Source: Thermoplasmata archaeon (GTDB taxonomy: Archaea; Thermoplasmatota; Thermoplasmata; UBA10834). From it: 14,527 nucleotides of DNA. A program made the translations under genes and the position numbers. The stretch is from positions 1 to 14,527 of the forward strand of contig JALHSX010000136.1 in assembly GCA_022865445.1 (NCBI GenBank), read 5' to 3'. Position 1 is the first letter of the stretch; the number at the start of each line of letters is the position of its first letter. Below are positions 12,611-14,527 of this stretch, one piece after another. The notes under the pieces are model-generated. The model had not been told where the DNA came from and searched no databases. It saw nothing but the letters and a program-made list of their open reading frames with translations.

Positions 12611-12721
12611 TGTGATCGAAGGTTAGCATGTTGCGCTCAGGTAAGAAACTTTCGGGGCTTGCGAGTCAGTACGAGAGCGAGTTTTCCATGGAGCCTACCC
12701 AGCAACTGCCGTTTCCTAAGA

Positions 12722-12729
12722 CTTATATG
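12722..12729 (+). promoter_or_regulatory. TATA box for the PAC2 gene
   Basis: CTTATATG is centred about 27 bp before ATG 12753, predicting a leaderless transcript. The in-frame GTG at 12750 would probably be at or before the first transcribed base. I see nothing else clear in the rest of the 142-bp gap. Confidence 0.6.
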
Positions 12730-12752
12730 CGGAGCATCTCATTTGGGCAGTG

Positions 12753-13523
12753 ATGGACAGGAACGACGTAAGAATACACGAGTTCAAGCGGGTGGACCTC
12801 AAGGGAGCCACGATAATAGACGGATTCCCAAGCGTGGGCCTTGTGAGTTCCATCGCCGCCAACTACCTGATCAAAGTTCTGGACATGGAACACATCGGGA
12901 TTATGGATTCCGTTCACTTCCCGACGGTCTCGTTGGTCCGTGATGCGACACCACTCAGTCCAGTGAGAATCTACGCGGGCAAGAAGGGGAAGATGGGAGA
13001 TCAGATAGTCGCCTTCATATCGGAGTTCCAGGCGCCACCGAACCTCATCAGGCCCATAGCCTACACGCTCGTCGACTGGGCCGAGGAGCAGAAATGCAAG
13101 ATGATAGTGTCTCCTGAAGGGCTCGTTGTGGACCCGGAGCTGAGGGACAGCGCGGAGATATCCGATGTGGTTTTCGGAATCGCGAGCACACAGAGGGCCA
13201 GGGAATTGTTGAAGCAGCACGGGATACAATCGTTCGAAGAGGGAGTCATCTCGGGCATCGCGGGCGTTCTCCTCAACGAGGGCAGGAAGCGCGATTTCGA
13301 CGTGATGACTCTTCTGGCTGAGGCCCATCCAGATTTCCCAGATGCGAAAGCGGCAGCGCTCGTACTCGAAGCCATCGACGATATCCTGCTCGGAATCGAT
13401 TTCGATGCGAAACCTCTGTTCGAGGAGGCCCAGCGGATAGAGTCGCACATAAGAGAAATACAGAAACAAGCCGTAGTAAAGAAGGATGACAAGGGTGCGC
13501 CCAGGCCGGCCATGTACGGCTAG
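12753..13523 (+). CDS. PAC2-family proteasome assembly chaperone/activator-like protein
   Basis: A 256-residue protein of the PAC2 family, related to eukaryotic proteasome assembly chaperones and archaeal PbaA/PbaB. The N-terminal core has IIDGFPSVGLVSSIAANYLI, the classic G-F/Y-x-x-G-L-V start. The middle has VRIYAGKKGKMGDQIVAFISEF, and a later part has GVISGIAGVLLNEGRKRDFDVMTLLAEAHPDFPDAKAA, typical of the family. A charged helix precedes a flexible tail that ends in Ala-Met-Tyr-Gly. Met-Tyr-Gly fits the HbYX motif (hydrophobic, Tyr, any) that docks regulators into 20S proteasome pockets; PbaB of Pyrococcus was reported to activate the proteasome through such a tail. No proteasome genes are in the window. 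Its stop overlaps the RNA cyclase stop within a shared CTAG. Confidence 0.93.
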   Translation: MDRNDVRIHEFKRVDLKGATIIDGFPSVGLVSSIAANYLIKVLDMEHIGIMDSVHFPTVSLVRDATPLSPVRIYAGKKGKMGDQIVAFISEFQAPPNLIRPIAYTLVDWAEEQKCKMIVSPEGLVVDPELRDSAEISDVVFGIASTQRARELLKQHGIQSFEEGVISGIAGVLLNEGRKRDFDVMTLLAEAHPDFPDAKAAALVLEAIDDILLGIDFDAKPLFEEAQRIESHIREIQKQAVVKKDDKGAPRPAMYG

Positions 13524-14527
13524 GCGGTGGAGATTTCTGTCAGACCTTTCTTCTCTTTGACTGAGAACCTCTTCCCGACGAACTTCTCAATTGCCCAGAT
13601 GTTCGTCTTCGCATGGCTTGTCAACTCCTCGGCCAGTATCCGGGACTTGCCTTCCGCCAAAGCCATGTACGGCAGTATCTGGTCCAGCATGTGTTGGTCC
13701 ACCGATGCCCCGGAGAGAAGCGTCTCTTTGAGGTCGGATGAGCAATCCTCCCCGAGAGCCTCCGACTTGACGCCCTTCGCGCCCAGAGCGGATTCCCCGA
13801 TTACGGAATTCTCGCATGTCGCAGCCAACACTATCCCCGCACCTGTGCTGGGGCCCCTCCTGATGTCCGAATCAACCCTGACATCTTTGAAATCGAGCAT
13901 GTTCTTCAAGACGGAGTGTCTCATCCTGGACGTGACGTGCTCCGGGAGATTCTGAGCGTAGGCACAGCCATCAATCGACAGAACAGCACCTCGCTCGCCA
14001 AGGTCCAGACCAGAAAACTTGGCCACTGGAGATATCTCCACGGCCACCTCTCCACCGCCCTCCGGATAGAACCCTCTCGAGTTGATCTCGAGATTGCATG
14101 CGGGGCCGAATCTCGTCAGAATCGGAAGGTGCACTAGTCTCATAAAATCGATCGGAGGTGACCATCTGACGTCAGTGCGTCCCTTGACGACAAGGTTGAC
14201 CCTGGACCTGGACATCGCGGCCGGCAGTAGACAGCTCTGTACGACAAGAGATATGCTCCCTGCTGTTCCCACATCGAAATCGAATGTCCCGCCTGTCAGC
14301 TGGTTCGGCTTGAACACGATCTTCTTTGAGCCAGCGAACAGGCCGTCCACCTCGGCGTCGCATAGTTCCGCGACCGCCTCGATGCTCGTCACATGTGAGG
14401 GCGAAATGCCGGGGTTCGGCCGTCCTGCGCGTATGTTGCTTATCAGGACCTCCTTCCGCGTGACCGCGGAAAGCGAGATCGCCGTGCGGAGAATCTGTCC
14501 CCCGCCCTCGCCGTGAGACCCATCTAT
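13520..14527 (-). CDS. rtcA: RNA 3'-terminal phosphate cyclase, 5' end cut by window edge
   Basis: The visible 335 residues cover nearly the whole enzyme, which uses ATP to turn RNA 3'-phosphates into 2',3'-cyclic phosphates through a covalent His-AMP intermediate. The frame enters at the right edge with IDGSHGEGGGQILRTA, the family's N-terminal motif, so only the first few residues are missing. Next come RAGRPNPGISPSH and GGTFDFDVGTAGSISLV. RGFYPEGGGEV and SDIRRGPSTGAGIVL follow. VDQHMLDQILPYMAL near the C-terminus carries the His expected to be adenylylated. There is no in-frame ATG near 14392 that should be taken as the start: homology continues upstream of it to the window edge. It converges with the PAC2 gene, sharing CTAG at the two stops. 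Confidence 0.95.
   Translation of the reverse strand: MDGSHGEGGGQILRTAISLSAVTRKEVLISNIRAGRPNPGISPSHVTSIEAVAELCDAEVDGLFAGSKKIVFKPNQLTGGTFDFDVGTAGSISLVVQSCLLPAAMSRSRVNLVVKGRTDVRWSPPIDFMRLVHLPILTRFGPACNLEINSRGFYPEGGGEVAVEISPVAKFSGLDLGERGAVLSIDGCAYAQNLPEHVTSRMRHSVLKNMLDFKDVRVDSDIRRGPSTGAGIVLAATCENSVIGESALGAKGVKSEALGEDCSSDLKETLLSGASVDQHMLDQILPYMALAEGKSRILAEELTSHAKTNIWAIEKFVGKRFSVKEKKGLTEISTA

Noticed and set aside
11556..12626. Open frame of 356 codons on the plus strand over the Mut7-C and reductase genes
   Set aside because: Both minus-strand genes have strong family signatures and a GTGA coupling. The antisense translation shows no domain and spans two unrelated genes.
12723..13469. Minus-strand open frame of 248 codons opposite the PAC2 gene
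   Set aside because: The PAC2 motifs, the leaderless TATA spacing and the HbYX tail support the plus strand; the reverse frame shows nothing.
1..14527. Mobile elements, CRISPR arrays, toxin-antitoxin or defence genes
   Set aside because: I looked on both strands and found no transposase or integrase motifs, no regularly spaced repeats and no recognisable defence protein. The Mut7-C and nuclease-fold-like proteins are not in a defence context.

Overview
This is archaeal DNA. It carries transcription factor B, the H/ACA RNP protein Gar1, archaeal-type phosphopantothenate synthetase, a GMP synthetase split into two genes, a PAC2-type proteasome chaperone, a Mut7-C protein and RNA 3'-phosphate cyclase. 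Promoters look like archaeal TATA boxes about 20-35 bp before start codons, some genes look leaderless, and TTG/GTG starts are common. By eye the G+C is in the mid-to-high 50s percent. The gene set fits a euryarchaeal lineage, possibly Thermoplasmatota-like; that placement is an inference. I see no tRNA, rRNA, CRISPR array or insertion sequence.

Left part (1-5208). A minus-strand block reads gar1 then tfb (26-bp overlap), then a separately promoted type I glyceraldehyde-3-phosphate dehydrogenase that runs off the left edge. gar1 diverges from the phosphopantothenate synthetase gene (CoA synthesis). The region between them holds two perfectly symmetric TATA elements, two inverted repeats, a strong Shine-Dalgarno not attached to the main gene, and a hairpin. 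A PHP-domain phosphoesterase with a hydrophobic tail converges on the synthetase gene and diverges from S-adenosylhomocysteine hydrolase.

Middle part (5209-10064), all plus strand: a PfkB-family kinase, a class III-like sirtuin starting 2 bp after it, a stand-alone Lrp/AsnC RAM domain, a small three-helix membrane protein, PurE, the GMP synthetase ATP-pyrophosphatase subunit, then after 171 bp the glutaminase subunit and a coupled 73-residue unknown. The theme is nucleosides: SAH hydrolase releases adenosine, the kinase may phosphorylate it, and PurE and GuaAa/GuaAb belong to de novo purine synthesis.

Right part (10041-14527): a DUF131-like membrane protein (minus) sharing an AT-rich promoter core with a divergent uncharacterised protein made of a nuclease-fold-like N-terminus and two PepSY-like repeats; then a minus-strand pair of riboflavin-pathway reductase and Mut7-C protein joined by a GTGA overlap; then a leaderless PAC2 chaperone gene ending in an HbYX proteasome-docking motif; and an RNA 3'-terminal phosphate cyclase entering from the right edge. 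Genes are packed tightly: three convergent pairs overlap at their ends. No single obvious new defence or mobile system is present. The most interesting items are the gar1/pps intergenic architecture, the PepSY-repeat protein, the HbYX tail, and the SAH hydrolase-kinase-sirtuin group.
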